64,000 nt of DNA from Clitopilus passeckerianus (GCA_944990035.1 CALYLX010000054.1:1-64000); one strand, 5' to 3'; shown: positions 44,972-56,896, counted from the stretch's first letter. The notes: generated by a model from the sequence alone, not told the origin. Translations and numbers: made by a program.

Positions 44972-46800
44972 ATGTCTTTCCAGTTTACAGCGAGGAACAT
45001 GAAATTGGCGATGAACATTAATGGTCGTGACATGGAGGACTTTGTTGGAGTATCCTCGACCGCAGATGGGCTTTTCATCAGTGAGTTCTCGACTTGCTAT
45101 GATTTATTGATTTGGCGAGCTGACATGGCACTAAGGTTGCTTTCTGGGTACAATGTACGACGGTCGTGCTTCTCTCAGTTCAAGTCACTGAGAAACAGTA
45201 TCGATAGTGTATTGGGTATCACGATTGTTCAAACCTGGAATTACTTCCGCCGTAACAAGGACGGCTGGATGATACACTTATTTGTATGCGTCTTCGTCTT
45301 CGTTTACTCTCTGCCTTGGCCTTGGTTCTAATTGACTCTATAAATTATGCAGGTTGTTTCCATAGTGTGAGTTCTCCAATTCCGGTGCAAGTGAGCCCTC
45401 GACCGAATTCGTCTCCTAGGTCGCTGGACCTCACCGAAAGTATCTCGACCATCATCGCTCTGCACAGTTATCTAGTGCCCTCAACTTCCCAAATCATTCT
45501 TGATAATTCTGCTGATACTTTTTGCCTAGGTTAAGCACTTCGGGGATCGCAAGTACCTGGGTACTTTTCACCCGTGAGTCTTGATAAGAAAGGGAGATTC
45601 TTGCAATTGACTTTTATGTCAGGCTTGTCCCTGCCGGGTTCTTATGTACAGTTATCGTATTCTTTTTGTGAGATTCTTACTGGGCTACCACTGAGTCCTC
45701 GCACTGACTATCGAACAGAACACACATGTTTTTCGCGAAAAGGATTTATTCTGGTCAGTTCTTTTGCCTACACGCCGCTGTCTTTTTCGGTCGCTAATCT
45801 CTATCACTTTATAGTATGTCGAAGGAAATGGCTTTTCGTTCTCAATGTAAGTGGCGCTAAAGTTCATAGGCTTCTCCCTTTCTGACGGTCGCTCTGATAG
45901 GTGAGCCTGAGCGTGATAATGTTCGGTAAGTGTGCCCTAGGCGATCACTGACATTGAGCTGACGATGGTACAGGTTCCGGGTTGGGTAAGCTAGTCTGCA
46001 CCCGCTGGTCACGACTCGAGCTGACCTGGGCGATAAGCTGCAAGCGCAAGTCCCTGGTTTCCCGTCCTCCTCAGAAATCACTCGGAACCTAGTGTATGAC
46101 CTTGTTTTTTTCCCAAGCATGTCAGATTCCTGACGATCGTCCCAGTTTGCCCTCACAATCTTCCACTCCCTCGCGGGAACACTCGATATTATCGTCACAG
46201 TGGCGTTAACAATGTCCCTATCGGATATCCGTTTATCTGCCAAGAAATTCCAGGCTGGGTAAGTTTCTACCACTATGACAGGAAATAATCATAGGCTGAC
46301 TGGCCTATGCAGAAGCACAAAGGACTTACTCCACCGAGTTCTTGTATACACAGTGACGAGGGGCATTGTGATGACTGTTGCACAAGCTACACATATCACA
46401 ATGTTCCTCGTAAAACCACAAGACTTCTTGTTCTGGTATGCCTCATCCCGCCGACATGCCGCACTTTGTTGAATACATTCTCCCAGGACATCAACCCATT
46501 TTCTCATCAGCAAGCTATATGTTGTAACTACGCGTATGTTGCCGCTCTTTTTTGCTCATGTCAAGGAACTCACAGAGAGTTCGCTATTTTCAGTCGTTAC
46601 GTGAGATTCTTGTTCCATGTCTCTCTTTAGACTCTCCCACAAGAACCTTGTTTCGCAGCCTTAATTCCCGTCGCAACTCCCAAAGAAGCGAAGAAGTCCC
46701 AGCCGCAAAAGAGGAAATAATATCAATGAGGTTTGCTCATCGCGATTCAGTCGACGAAGATGACGACTTAGAGCTGGAGAAGGCAAGCCTGAGAGCGTGA
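44972..46800 (+). CDS. DUF6534-type multi-pass membrane protein
   Basis: A family of six- to seven-helix membrane proteins, very numerous in Agaricomycetes and without known function. The ATG at 44972 gives MSFQFTARNMKLAMNINGRD, and many small exons follow. Family blocks in order are: GITIVQTWNYFRRNKDGWMI (the diagnostic Q-T-W-x-Y-F after helix 1), a helix around LDLTESISTIIALHSYLV, then AGFLCTVIVFFLTHMFFAKR with the usual arginine-ended helix, VSLSVIMFG, DIIVTVALTMSLSD, and the strongly conserved loop and helix STKDLLHRVLVYTVTRGIV. The C terminus has FRSLNSRRNSQRSEE and an acidic tail ending at 46800. Exon borders between 45540 and 46550 are only partly resolved, and I could not exclude a broken exon near 46500-46620. 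The family call is by pattern recognition. Confidence 0.6.
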
Positions 46801-47199
46801 GTTGACTGGTCAAATATCTTCCCGCCGATTCGACATTGACTATTGGACCTAGCATCCAATCTGCGCCTGCTTTTGTGTGATTACACGTCTGCTTTTGGAA
46901 ACTTGCATCAGAAGCACTATTGCCAGACTAATCGGTTGCTAGCAGAGTATTATCCTATTCCAAAGATCCTAGGGGCTTTTGAGAACGTCGTATGATACTG
47001 GATTCTCAAAGACCTAATCGTGTATTACCAGCTCCTAAAGTCTGTATTCCGGCCTCATCTGCCTCTATGTATTTCAATGATCGGCGTCTTCTGTCTTCTT
47101 CGCCCCGCCGTCCTCAGCCTTCATCATCCGAGCTGTCTTGATCATGGCATGCCCTCAAACCCTGCTTTCCATTCAACATCTTCTCAAAGGTCGCCCATG
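46801..47199. other. intergenic, no gene seen
   Basis: Convergent ends of the membrane-protein gene and an F-box pseudogene; nothing else recognised. Confidence 0.4.
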
Positions 47200-48921
47200 G
47201 CCCATTTCCTGGAATACTCAGAGGAGTACTATGCACCCCTCTAAGTTAGGAAAAATCGTCGTTAAGCATTCTACGATGGCTTCCATGTTTTCTGGCCGCT
47301 CGACAGAGAAGTCGGTGTACTCGTCTCCGAAGTGAGTTATGCGGGTGTTCACCTTCCGATATCAACCCTAGGTCGAATGCCTCTGATACTACCGGCATCC
47401 GGATTTCCGTTAGGCAAGGACAGTTTTCCAGCAATGGTAGGAGTCCGTAGGACGCCCTCAAGGGTCACAGTAATTATATCCGAGACCCAATCAATCTTCA
47501 GGATTCGTACCTTTTTCCAAGACCTCGAAATGCCTTGTAGGTACCCATCCGAGGGTGGGCCGAACTCCCAGGGGAGGGAAAGGAACAGGTCGAGATATGT
47601 TAGCTGAACCAATGACCTCAGTGGAGTCAAGATGTTCTCCAACGCCGTGGATGACAGCTCTCCGGGGTGAAGCTCCTGAAATCCTGGGCTGAGTTCGAGA
47701 GAACGCAAAGAAGTGCTCAACGATGGGAGCGATCTCGCTACTTCTATGACATATTAGATCTAGTACCAAGACCTAACCAGGTGTTGGGAATGCTAAGGGA
47801 AGTAAGCAGGGCGTTGTTGGTTACGATTGTTGTAATGATAAAGGCAGCCCGTTCCCAGAACCCCGAGGGCCAGATCTTCAACTCACGAAGGTTTGTGAAT
47901 GTGTTTGCCTGGATATTATACTGTGCTCGAAGAGGGACTCGGAGCCAGTCAAGGTCCTGCGTTCTCTTTCTTCCTCCAGGAAGGACGCGTCAAACTCCCA
48001 GGTCTCCAAAAACGACAGGGCGACCATAGCCTCCACGGTGCTGGAGTCAGGAGGCAGCCCTCCACATCAGAAAGTACGTAGCTTTCGTGAAGAACCAATT
48101 ACCTTTGATATGAGTGAATCGACCCTTTCTAACTCTCCTGCGTCCAAACCATTAAGGACAGGGATTTTCGTGGACATATCTTCCTCGAAAAATAAACATA
48201 GTTCCTCAAGCGCTGTGCATTTATGAGCAATCGGGTCGAGAACCTTTCCCAACTCCAAGGCCTCCATCATCGTAGGGATGGGATCAATCTCGAGCTTTCT
48301 TATCGAGGGAGACAAGAGGATGTGGAGGAATGGAATGGAAGTCTCCAATCCAGGATATCGTAGGTCAATACGGAATTGTTGCAGGTTTGGGGACAGCGGA
48401 CCTTGTACCACAGTAGCAAGGCCCTCGAATATGTTGTGATGAATGTGAGTCCGAACATGACCCGAGCTTGCGGCGGCTGCCCAGCCGTCGATCGACTTGA
48501 CTCGGTAGCGGTAGTAATCGAAGCGAGCTAATTGTTGCCGGTTTGGTAGAACGAGGAGGACCTGTAGGACTCGGTGAGCAGAACACCAAACTTGGACACC
48601 TTAATGGTTACCATTCTGTCCGACAAGTATTGATACCTAGGCTGGTAGGATAATTACACCACCCTTTCCACGCAATCTTCAGGTAAGAGCATGAGCGTCG
48701 AAAGCAGGCACAAAGGCTGGGCCCCCCAGATTGAGTCCATGGCAATACCTAATCTAAATCAGTTGAACCCTTGATTGTACGATGCCCACGCAAAAATATA
48801 GCTGACCGCAGATGGATTTGCATGTCAATGCAAAGTTCAACAGAGAATGTTGCTCTAGACTTTCCGAAAGAAGATGGCATATCAGCTCGACGATGTCTCC
48901 TATACCTAAGCAGGGGTGCAT
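47200..48921 (-). pseudogene. F-box gene of the MHPCL family, heavily decayed
   Basis: From the ATG at 48921 the first exon reads MHPCLGIGDIVELICHLLSE and LLNFALTCKSIC, and the second IAMDSIWGAQPLCLLSTLML, both in good order. Then a TAA at 48654-48656 lies before LPNRQQLARFDYYRYRVKSI (family DYY block). The next stretch (SPNLQQFRIDLRYPGLETSI to VIGSSRKLRTF) ends at a TGA at 48067-48069, although family-like text continues past it (EAMVALSFLETWEFDASFLE). Further frame changes occur near 47960, 47750, 47400 and 47345. The last recognisable block is ENMEAIVECLTTIFPNLEGC near 47240-47290. The number of lesions rules out a working protein of the usual kind, though the first two exons could still be transcribed. 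Confidence 0.75.
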
Positions 48922-49190
48922 GGTGGTTCAGAGTCAGCATCAACTTGAAGGTCGGCGCAAATGGATTCGTTGTGTGCCTCATCAAAACGCAGCATCAGTT
49001 CATGCAGTATTACGAGGGCGGCAAAGCGAAATTTCAAGGAGATGAAGAAAACATGCCATTGTAAGATAGCTACGTAGTAATGTAAGTCTCATGAATTATA
49101 CAACAGAAATTGCCAGCGGTATGAACAACTCGATCATTTTATGCACATCACGTCCTAAGAGTCATCATCATCATCTAATCCTCAATCCAT

Positions 49191-51757
49191 CTAGTCAACA
49201 TCCATCTCCGAAGGACCTTTGCTTGGGTCTGGTGTCTGAGTCTTCTCGGGGTTAGGTGTCTCCGTCTTGCTCTTCGGCGTCTCAGTACCAGGCGTGGGCA
49301 GCACAGGTGGCTTGGGCTTAGGCTTGGTGAGAATCGGGACAGCGAAGTAAATAAGCTCATCCCTCTTCTTCCCAATCTCAGCGCTGGTAAGAACGGGGTC
49401 GACATTCTTCGGGCGCTCAGACTGCTTGACAATCTGGTCCTCGAGCCACTTCTGGATAGTAGCAGCCTTCTCGATGACGCTCTGCTTGTCCTTCTCGTCG
49501 ATATGTGCGAACTTCTCCTCGCCGGAGGAGGCTTGCGCCATGTAGTTGTTGATGGTTTCGCGGAGGGCGGCGATGGCCTTCTGTCGTTCGTCGGTCTCTT
49601 TGTAGCGGAAGGCAATGGGGTCGCCAATCTTCTTCAGATCGTCAAGGCGTGCGACATAGGCAGACTTGGTGGCGTCTTCGCCATCGTCGGAGTACAGCCA
49701 GTCTTCGGCCTCTTGGAGACCCTTGAGCAGGGCCTCCTTCTCCGAAGCCTGGACAAAGCTAGCATATCGGCCGTCGAGCTTGCCACGCATGTCATAGACA
49801 TACTCCTCAAGAGCATTCTTACGATCCTACAGAAGTATGAATTAGCATCCACTCCCTCCGTCTTTGTCGTGAGATGTCTTACCTCAGTATCCATGACGAG
49901 CTTATCAGCCGCATGCATCTGGTTCTCCTGCTCCCTCAGCTGCTCAAGAACGGCCTTATCCAAAGAAGAGTTGGTAGCGACCCAAGGAATCTCCTTCTTC
50001 TTGACGACCTTCTTCTTCTTCGGGGGTGCCGGAGTCTCACCCTCAACATCCATAGGAGCAGGTTCCTCCTTCTCCTCGACCTCCTCAACATACGCCGCCT
50101 CAAATGACATGATACCGTGGAGGTTCAGCCTGGCCTTGACCTTGACGGAAGGAATATCGCCCTTCTCATCGGCGGGCACCGACTTAGCTGTGAACTTGCC
50201 AATGAAAGATTGGATGCCCTTAGGCAGGTTCTCGGGCTCCGCATACACAGCCTCGATATCGAAGGTCTCCTTGCGGTAGAAAGTAAGGACCTTAGTCGAG
50301 GGGATAGCGTTACCCTTAGGGAAGACGAGCAACTCGGTATCATCGTCAGGGTCGGTGGGGACAACAGGCCATTGGACCTTGATGGGGTAGGGTGTGATAT
50401 CGTGAACGGCGAATTCACGAACTCGGAAGATGGGGGAAAGTTGGGCGCAGGCGAAGGTGGCACCACGTGCGATGGCTTCGTCTTGGTTGAGGGTGGTAGA
50501 GAGGACTTTGCCTGGGAAGGCCTGGAGGATCTTTTGGCGGACGGCGGGGATACGGGTGGAACCACCGACGAGCTCGATAGCGTCGATCTGGTCGAGGGTC
50601 AGACCGGATTCGGCAATGGCGCGCTCGAGGGGAGCAGGGATGCGATCGAGGACGTGAGCAATCAGCTCCTCGTACTTCTCACGCGTAAGGGTGGAGGAAG
50701 CATCAACGTCATTCATGATGTTCTCGACGCTGAGAGGGGCTTCGGAGTTAGCGGAGAGGATCTTCTTGAGCTTCTCACACCCGCCAGTGAGTCGGAAGAC
50801 AGCCTTAGGGTTGTTCATGATGTCGATCTTGTACTTGGCGTTGAACTCTGTGGCGAAGTATTGAACAAGAGCATAGTCGATATCACGTCCACCAAGGTTG
50901 TGGTCAAAGTCGACTGCTTTCACAGTGAGTTGACCCTTAGAGAAGGCCACGATCGAAACGGTAAGGGCGGTGTGACCAACATCGACAAAGGCGACATGTC
51001 GTGGGGTTTCACCGACCTCAGGGAGATCGGATTTCGTGATACCCCAGCCAAGAGCAGTTGCAGTGGTGTCGTTGATAAGACGCAGAGCATTGAGGCCAGC
51101 GATGGAGGCGGCATCTTGGAGTGCCCTCCTCTGAACATCAGTGTACCAGGCTGGCACGGCGATGACGATGTCCCGAACATCAGCCTTGATCTCAGCAGCG
51201 GTGATGTCCCGAAGCTTTCCAAAGTACATGCCGACCAGTTGTGTTGCAGAGAACTTCTGCCTCTCGCCGGCATAGTTGACCTAGACCAACATTGTTCAAT
51301 ATACAGGGGCTTTACAGTTCGTGTCGGTAAACCTTACCTCCACGCCGACAGTTCCATCCACGTCAATCAGAGACGCGTTGATGTACTTCTTCTCGATCTC
51401 CTGGACCTCAGTATCGTTCAAAGATCGACCAATAAGGCGTTTTAGCGATCCTATCGTGTTCTTATAGTTGGAGGTTTCTTGTGTCTTTGCAGACTCTCCA
51501 ATCGAGCGTTGTTTAGGGCCAAAGCCAACCAGTGATCTGGAAGATTCGAGTCAGTACCATTTCCGCATAATACCGTAGGTTCAAACGCACGGTGTCGTTC
51601 GGTTCGATACCTCGTTGGCGATGATATCAATACCACGATGTCTTGCGACACCGATCTGTAAATTGTACACCAATTAGCATGGTAATGAAGGCTGAGGGGG
51701 GCATCGAGCACGTACCAAGCTAGCAAGAGACCCAAAATCGATACCAACGACGGCCAT
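49191..51757 (-). CDS. SSE1: Hsp110-type chaperone (Hsp70 nucleotide-exchange factor)
   Basis: Sse1/Hsp110 proteins are large relatives of Hsp70 that act in the cytosol as its nucleotide-exchange factor and as holdases. The start at 51757 gives MAVVGIDFGSLASLIGVARH and RGIDIIANEVSNRTTPSLVG, then SIGESAKTQETSNYKNTIGS, as in Sse1. The ATPase domain continues with VPAWYTDVQRRALQDAASIA, LRLINDTTATALGWGI, FVDVGHTALTVSIVAF and IELVGGSTRIPAVRQKIL. The substrate-binding half has the long acidic/basic loop typical of Hsp110 (EEVEEKEEPAPMDVEGETPA followed by PPKKKKVVKKKE). A C-terminal helical lid and a Pro/Thr/Lys tail end in SEMDVD at 49191. It has five exons and no frame breaks. A long plus-strand open frame covers the ATPase part (50117-51445) but is a codon-bias shadow. 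Confidence 0.94.
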
Positions 51758-52208
51758 GATGGTAGTACAAGGTTAAGCAGCGTAGTCTATACAAAAGGCA
51801 GGTCTATATCTGAAATTTTGGTGATCGGAGGCCTTGGATTGCGGTAAAGATTTCGGTGATTGGCACCGGCTTTGGTTATAAACAACTTCCCGTTTTGATC
51901 ATTCGATAACATTCCCGGCTTTTCCACAAAATTCTAAGGCAGCCTCGAGGCAGCTGTGAATTGCGAAATCGCAAAGGCAGGTGGTATTGTATCTTGACTG
52001 ATGATTTAACCCCATTGTAGTCGGAATTTAGGAAAGATCGTCGTGGTTCAAAGGCCACTGACACTTTGATGCCTCCGCTTTGGCTTGCTGCTTTGGCTTC
52101 TGGGAGGATATATAGGTACTAGAATGAGACTAGTTGTACCTCAACGCTCTGAAAGTTCTGGTTAATTTCACGCTCTTCACGCAAAATATCGTTTATTTCT
52201 CTCGCATC
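51758..52208. promoter_or_regulatory. divergent promoter region
   Basis: This gap separates the starts of the Hsp110 gene (minus) and the hypothetical gene at 52209 (plus). A TATA-like TTTATAACC lies on the minus strand about 120 bases before the Hsp110 ATG. I found no perfect heat-shock element of three alternating GAA/TTC units. Confidence 0.45.
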
Positions 52209-53046
52209 ATGCCCGCTACTCGTCAGCTTTCTCTCCGCGAACGTCGCCGCGTCGAGCTCCTGGTCGACACGGACATCTCTCCCGAAGTTGACTTCTACCC
52301 TCCTTCTCCGAGAATCAAGGCACTCGCACTCGGTCGTGGGCGCTCGCAGACCAAGAAAGCAATCGGCTTTGCACCATCTATCACGACTCGGAATCGGATC
52401 GTGGTGCCAGACGCCTTCAGTCGCAAGACCTTACGAGGCTACCACGGTCTCATCCCCTATCTCAGCCTGGGGCTTTACGATCCCAAACTCGCTTCAAATC
52501 CTTACAAATTGCGGGGGAATGGCGAATTCACCCACATCATCCAACTGTCCTACCTCAAAGACTCTCCGACCACCTCGCGTCAGCAGGACTACAGATTAAT
52601 CAGCGACCCAATCGCCAACATCCATCTCCTCAAGCTCAACATTCACACTGAGGACCCAGCCCTTTCTCCAGACTTGAGCAACCCATTCTTTATAAATACA
52701 GAACAGTTCCTGATTGCTCGAGACTTCCTCTCTGGCCTTACCCTACTCCACAGACGGACAAGCTAGGATGAGCTGGGTTCACCCAACGCCAAATGATCAA
52801 GTGAAAGTCTTGATCACTGCTCCGATCCCTTCGACCAGTAATAGCAGGACTGCTGCAGGCCCAATGGATATCATGGGTATCGTCGCCTGTTATTTAGCGT
52901 TTGTGACTGCTTCAGATTACAATTACGTTCTGGACTGTTTACAAGATGCCCAGGAGGATCTTCCGGAGATTTGGAGAGACGGGCTTGATGTTATGGCTGA
53001 CCAGCCCGAAGCTGATGATTTTATCGAGGAGCTTTTGAGAGGTTAG
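52209..53046 (+). pseudogene. hypothetical protein gene with a single frameshift
   Basis: The ATG at 52209 gives MPATRQLSLRERRRVELLVD and runs about 185 codons to a stop at 52766. The text changes frame near 52720-52735: ARDFLS in the first frame continues naturally as LALPYSTDGQARMSWVHPTP in the next, then KVLITAPIPSTS and MDIMGIVACYLAFVTASDYN, ending LLRG at 53046. There is no GT in the region that could start an intron across the slip, so either one base is extra or the gene is broken. The C-terminal part (VLITAP, then a helix with ACYLAF) recalls a phosphatase-like fold seen in other mushroom proteins, but the catalytic Cys-x5-Arg is absent, so no function is assigned. Confidence 0.5.
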
Positions 53047-53190
53047 GCGGGGGATCGTGGTTTTCATTGGTTTATTTAGCTTACATTATTAATACACTAA
53101 TTTGCTCACTACATATGCCATTCCTTTTCAAATATTTAGCCCTTCATTGCTCTCTTCACGTTTGATGTCTCAGTGGCAAAGAAAACCATA

Positions 53191-54825
53191 TCACCCCGCA
53201 AAGATCATAGTTTCAACGTCCTCCTTGTATCGCACCAAAGCAAACATCTCAGGTTTGAGGAAAACCCGAAGCCCCTCCGCTATAACCTTCGGTGGTGACA
53301 ACTCATCCTTGACCTGCATAGGATCCCACCCAAGCGTAGCATCAAGACCACGACGTCCAACGACAGCAAGGAAATGCTTCCTCGAACTTCCCATCCTCGA
53401 AGTAGATCCAACGGTGCCGTTCAGGTACTGTTGGAAATGCCAATTATGTCTGAGCGGGGACGCATGGGCAATATATACGAAGAGTAAGTCGACGACACCT
53501 GCTTCGAGGAATACTCGTCGGAGGCTATCGCTCACTCGGGCGAGGTTAGTCAGGGTGTGGATAGTACTGAGAAAGATCGCTCTGTTCGGGCATGGTGCGT
53601 TGGGTTGGAGAAGGCGGAGGTCTTGGCTCTCGTAGGAGTCGCTCGCTCTGAGTTTCATTGTAGTCAGCCTGAGGGTGAGTCAAATGGAAAGGACGGAGCT
53701 TACGGAAGTCGAGTTAGAGACTGAAATATGCTGCTAAATATCTGTTCAGCCTCTGTGAAAGGTAGACCCTCGAAACGCCTCGTCAGACGCGTCCAGACAT
53801 GCGCTACTGGTAAGTCTGCACCCTGAAGGGCCAGAACAAGACGGTGCAGCGACAATAGAGCCCTCATTTGGATCGGCAGAGGCAATAGATTCGATCTGAA
53901 CAAGCTTAGTGGACGTCAAAAGATAGAAATGGGTTACGGTGTACCTGGAGAGCATGAGTAGGTTCACAAACATCTCAGTGACAAAGTCTGCATCACATTG
54001 GCCATTAATCCACTCCTTCACGACTAGGTGCGCTGATTGGACCCAGAGTTCCACAGCTCCTTGAGGATGGTTTGCCCAGGTATTCACTCGAGAAGGACAT
54101 TCCAAGGCGAGCCTACCGCATGTGTTAGAGGAGATTGATAGGAAGACGCTAAATCCGGCTGACCGTGCTGGGCTGAAAAGACTCAAAAACTCACAGATGG
54201 ACATATGGAGATTCAGGCCTGGTTGTTGATGAGGATTGTGATTCTTCTCGTCAGAAGGACACCTGAAAATTGTAAGATGACTATCACGAGACTGCTACGA
54301 CCGATTTGCACGCACCCAATAGTATTTGGGGAGTCAATTGGCACTCCTCCATCCAGTCTGTCGATTTTTATGATCTTGATATAATGGAGCCAGTCTCTTT
54401 GAAGTTGACAGACTTCGAATTTCGCGACCTGTACCTCAGAGAAACCACTGGATCGATCTTTAACAGAGCTTGATAAAAATGTGTTCAATCCTACAACCGT
54501 TGGTCAATACACAGAATCGGACATACCTTCCTCTGTCCGAGATGTTCTTGTGAATATTACGAGTAACCTTGGCCGATTGGTGCCCAAGAACGACAGCAAG
54601 GTCAACAGAAGACTTTCCTAGTGCAATAACGGCTTTCCCTGAGAGGTAAACACTGGTGATGGCGCTAGCTGTTGAGGATTTCGACCATCTCTCTGTTCCT
54701 TGGACAGTGCTCGTCTCAGAGTACGGTAGGGAAGAGGCACTGTAACTGGCAGGGCTAGCGGAACGCATTTTCCGGGACTCGCGAGATTCAGGCTCTCCCC
54801 GTAGCATGCATTTTATAAAGGCCAT
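53191..54825 (-). CDS. hypothetical helical protein
   Basis: The start at 54825 gives MAFIKCMLRGEPESRESRKM and a Ser-rich stretch, followed by AITSVYLSGKAVIALGKSSV. Further exons give SGFSEVQVAKFEVCQLQRDW, then LALECPSRVNTWANHPQGAV and ADFVTEMFVNLLMLSR, then LPIQMRALLSLHRLVLALQG. The last is long: RAIFLSTIHTLTNLARVSDS, HASPLRHNWHFQQYLNGTVG, ending at 53191. The central and C-terminal parts look like stacked helices, as in ARM or HEAT repeats, but no family was recognised. At least five introns are required; joins near 54230 and 53950 are uncertain. It is a real gene by texture, with no function proposed. Confidence 0.55.
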
Positions 54826-55258
54826 CTTCTCGTAAAATTGAGGCAGCTACCGAGCTTTACAGCAATCGCTATGAAGCCAGTTGGAAGCCAGCCTATCTTC
54901 AAGGCACTATGGCGTGTCACGAGTCTTAAGAATCGTCAGTGCTTGTCTTCATGAGGAAGCCAACTTGTGGCTTAAGCCTAATCAAATCTTCCACTGATCG
55001 GAAGGCGCGTCTGCTGTGTATGTTGCATGAGGCCGGAAGCATTTCATCCCTGGATAAACGGAGAAGGTTCAAGGAACGTTCAGTACACAGCACCAAAGGC
55101 GCTCTCACGCTCACACCTACTGTCCTTTGATGGCAAAAATGGCATGGCGCACCGGAATCACCCTCTTATCATAGGATGAGCATAGGACATAGGTTGCATG
55201 ATGAGAATCTATTGTATATAGGTAGTACAGCTAAACTCCTTCCCGAAGGAGGGCAATA
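54826..55258. other. intergenic, no firm gene
   Basis: A 62-codon minus-strand open stretch (54926-55114) has plausible text but no start context or family. No repeat or RNA gene was seen. Confidence 0.35.
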
Positions 55259-56896
55259 TCAATACGAAAACGTCTTCGACCTCCCCCCAATCGTGATACG
55301 GAGTTGCCTGGGTGGACTCCTGGGTGGGCATGCCTTCTTCAAACGCGAAAACAGCCTCGAGATGTCGTCCTTCTTCGCCTCGGGAGGCCAGAAATAAGCA
55401 CGGCGCTCCATTATCATGGACTCAAGTGCATCGATTCGGACGTCAATTGGATCCAAGTCAGTGTACCATTTGGGCAAAGGAGGTGGGACCTTTTCGCGCA
55501 GCTCAGTCACTACACCGAGCTCTCGCAGAGACGAGCAGGCACCGAGGACTTCCTTGATATCTTTTTCACCCACCCAACAGAGGTAGACGGTTTTCAGTTC
55601 GGGGCAGCGACGAAGGAAAGCGACGCTGTCCGAGTGGAGCATATCAACACAGTGGTTGCTTCCGTGCGCAATCTTGATCCTGGAGAGATTCTTAGTCGAC
55701 AAGTGTTGAAGGAATGTGGCGAGGGTGACGCCTGGGGTCATTTCCGAGCGTACTGTGACGTGAAGATCTTGGATTACTGGGTGATCAACCATGATTCCTT
55801 GCCCACCCGGATTTAAATGGAATTCCGAGGTTAGGTCGAGGCGTAAATCAATAGTGAAGCTTATCAGAGCTGGAGAGTGTTGAAGAAGCATGAGGGCGCC
55901 ATCTGGTGTTTCTTTGGTGCCGCATAAGTTGAGATGGGTAAGTCGACTTGTATCCATGCCCAGACGAATGGAGCTGGCCAGGTGTTTCGATGAAAGATTA
56001 GCTGGAACAACTGTAAGGCGTCGGAGATACGTAGAATTTGGCCACGTCAGAGAGCTATTGAGGTTTAATGCTGGATATATATCGAATGCTTGGGGGATAA
56101 CGGCAATGTGGACGACTTCTACCTCATGAGATAGGCCAGTGGCGTCGTGGGACGAATTCGATGCAAACCGTTTGTTGAGTAAACAAAGCAATGCGGTAGT
56201 GAGTGTCATCTTAAGGACCTTGAGGCGTGATTGTATGGGGGACATTCCGAAAACCTTTTGGATTTCTTGCAGCCCAGCGTCAAGGGTTGTATAAAGAGGA
56301 GGAACGGTGATAGCAACTGTCAAAAATAGGTGGCTGCTCCGTTGTAGAAAAGTGGAAAGAATGTCCTTGCGAATAGGAGAGCTCGACGATAAACGTATCT
56401 CTACAGGGGTCCAAAGGCGTGGATGACCTGTAGCCACGTCTCTCCAGAATGAGCAAACGCGTGTCAACGCGTGTACGGAGGAGCTTGTTGAATGTGTAGC
56501 AACGGGCAACACGACCTCTGGGAAATCTGCGACGTACATCTCCATGACGAGGCGGAGGAGCTCTACGGATAATAGAAGGATAGGACAGCCTTCGGTTTGC
56601 TGAATGAAGTGGTCCTGCATGGGAGCCATGCTGAGCACGGATAGCTGTTTGAAGAAATAGGAAATTCGGGCGTTTTCCAATTGAATGTCTTGGTCTATAT
56701 ACAGCCAGATGGCCTCCGTATAGCATAGTACCCATCGTTGACTAGGTGGCCATAAATTTCGGTTGATGATTGCCAGCCCACGGACCCCTTTGTGAGTAGC
56801 AAAGAACGAGGAGTCAAAGGTCAATTCCCCTTTTGAAGGTGAAGTGCCGGGGATGATGTGAGACCCGAGGAACAATGGCTTCTCTTTTTTCACCAT
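55259..56896 (-). CDS. F-box protein, second family (SFWRDVA type)
   Basis: A single open frame of 545 codons ending at 55259. The true start may be the ATG at 56896 or an internal Met near residue 90 (MAPMQDHFIQQTEGCPILLL), after which the F-box runs: LLSVELLRLVMEMYVADFPE, then LTRVCSFWRDVATGHPRLWT. This is the common Agaricomycete F-box form ending in a Trp-Arg, then Pro-x-Leu-Trp. The rest is leucine-rich-repeat-like: LRRLTVVPANLSSKHLASSI, RLTHLNLCGTKETPDGALML, FLRRCPELKTVYLCWVGEKD, ACSSLRELGVV. It is a likely SCF substrate adaptor. It is a different subfamily from the MHPCL genes in this window. Its only close relative here is the pseudogene at 57435-59937. Confidence 0.75.
   Translation of the reverse strand: MVKKEKPLFLGSHIIPGTSPSKGELTFDSSFFATHKGVRGLAIINRNLWPPSQRWVLCYTEAIWLYIDQDIQLENARISYFFKQLSVLSMAPMQDHFIQQTEGCPILLLSVELLRLVMEMYVADFPEVVLPVATHSTSSSVHALTRVCSFWRDVATGHPRLWTPVEIRLSSSSPIRKDILSTFLQRSSHLFLTVAITVPPLYTTLDAGLQEIQKVFGMSPIQSRLKVLKMTLTTALLCLLNKRFASNSSHDATGLSHEVEVVHIAVIPQAFDIYPALNLNSSLTWPNSTYLRRLTVVPANLSSKHLASSIRLGMDTSRLTHLNLCGTKETPDGALMLLQHSPALISFTIDLRLDLTSEFHLNPGGQGIMVDHPVIQDLHVTVRSEMTPGVTLATFLQHLSTKNLSRIKIAHGSNHCVDMLHSDSVAFLRRCPELKTVYLCWVGEKDIKEVLGACSSLRELGVVTELREKVPPPLPKWYTDLDPIDVRIDALESMIMERRAYFWPPEAKKDDISRLFSRLKKACPPRSPPRQLRITIGGRSKTFSY

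Noticed and set aside
50117..51445. 442-codon open frame on the plus strand
   Set aside because: It lies exactly antisense to the Hsp110 ATPase domain; codon bias of the real gene leaves the opposite frame open. No family features.
52209..53046. Reading the gene as a dual-specificity phosphatase
   Set aside because: The end resembles such proteins in texture, but the catalytic Cys-x5-Arg signature is absent in every frame.
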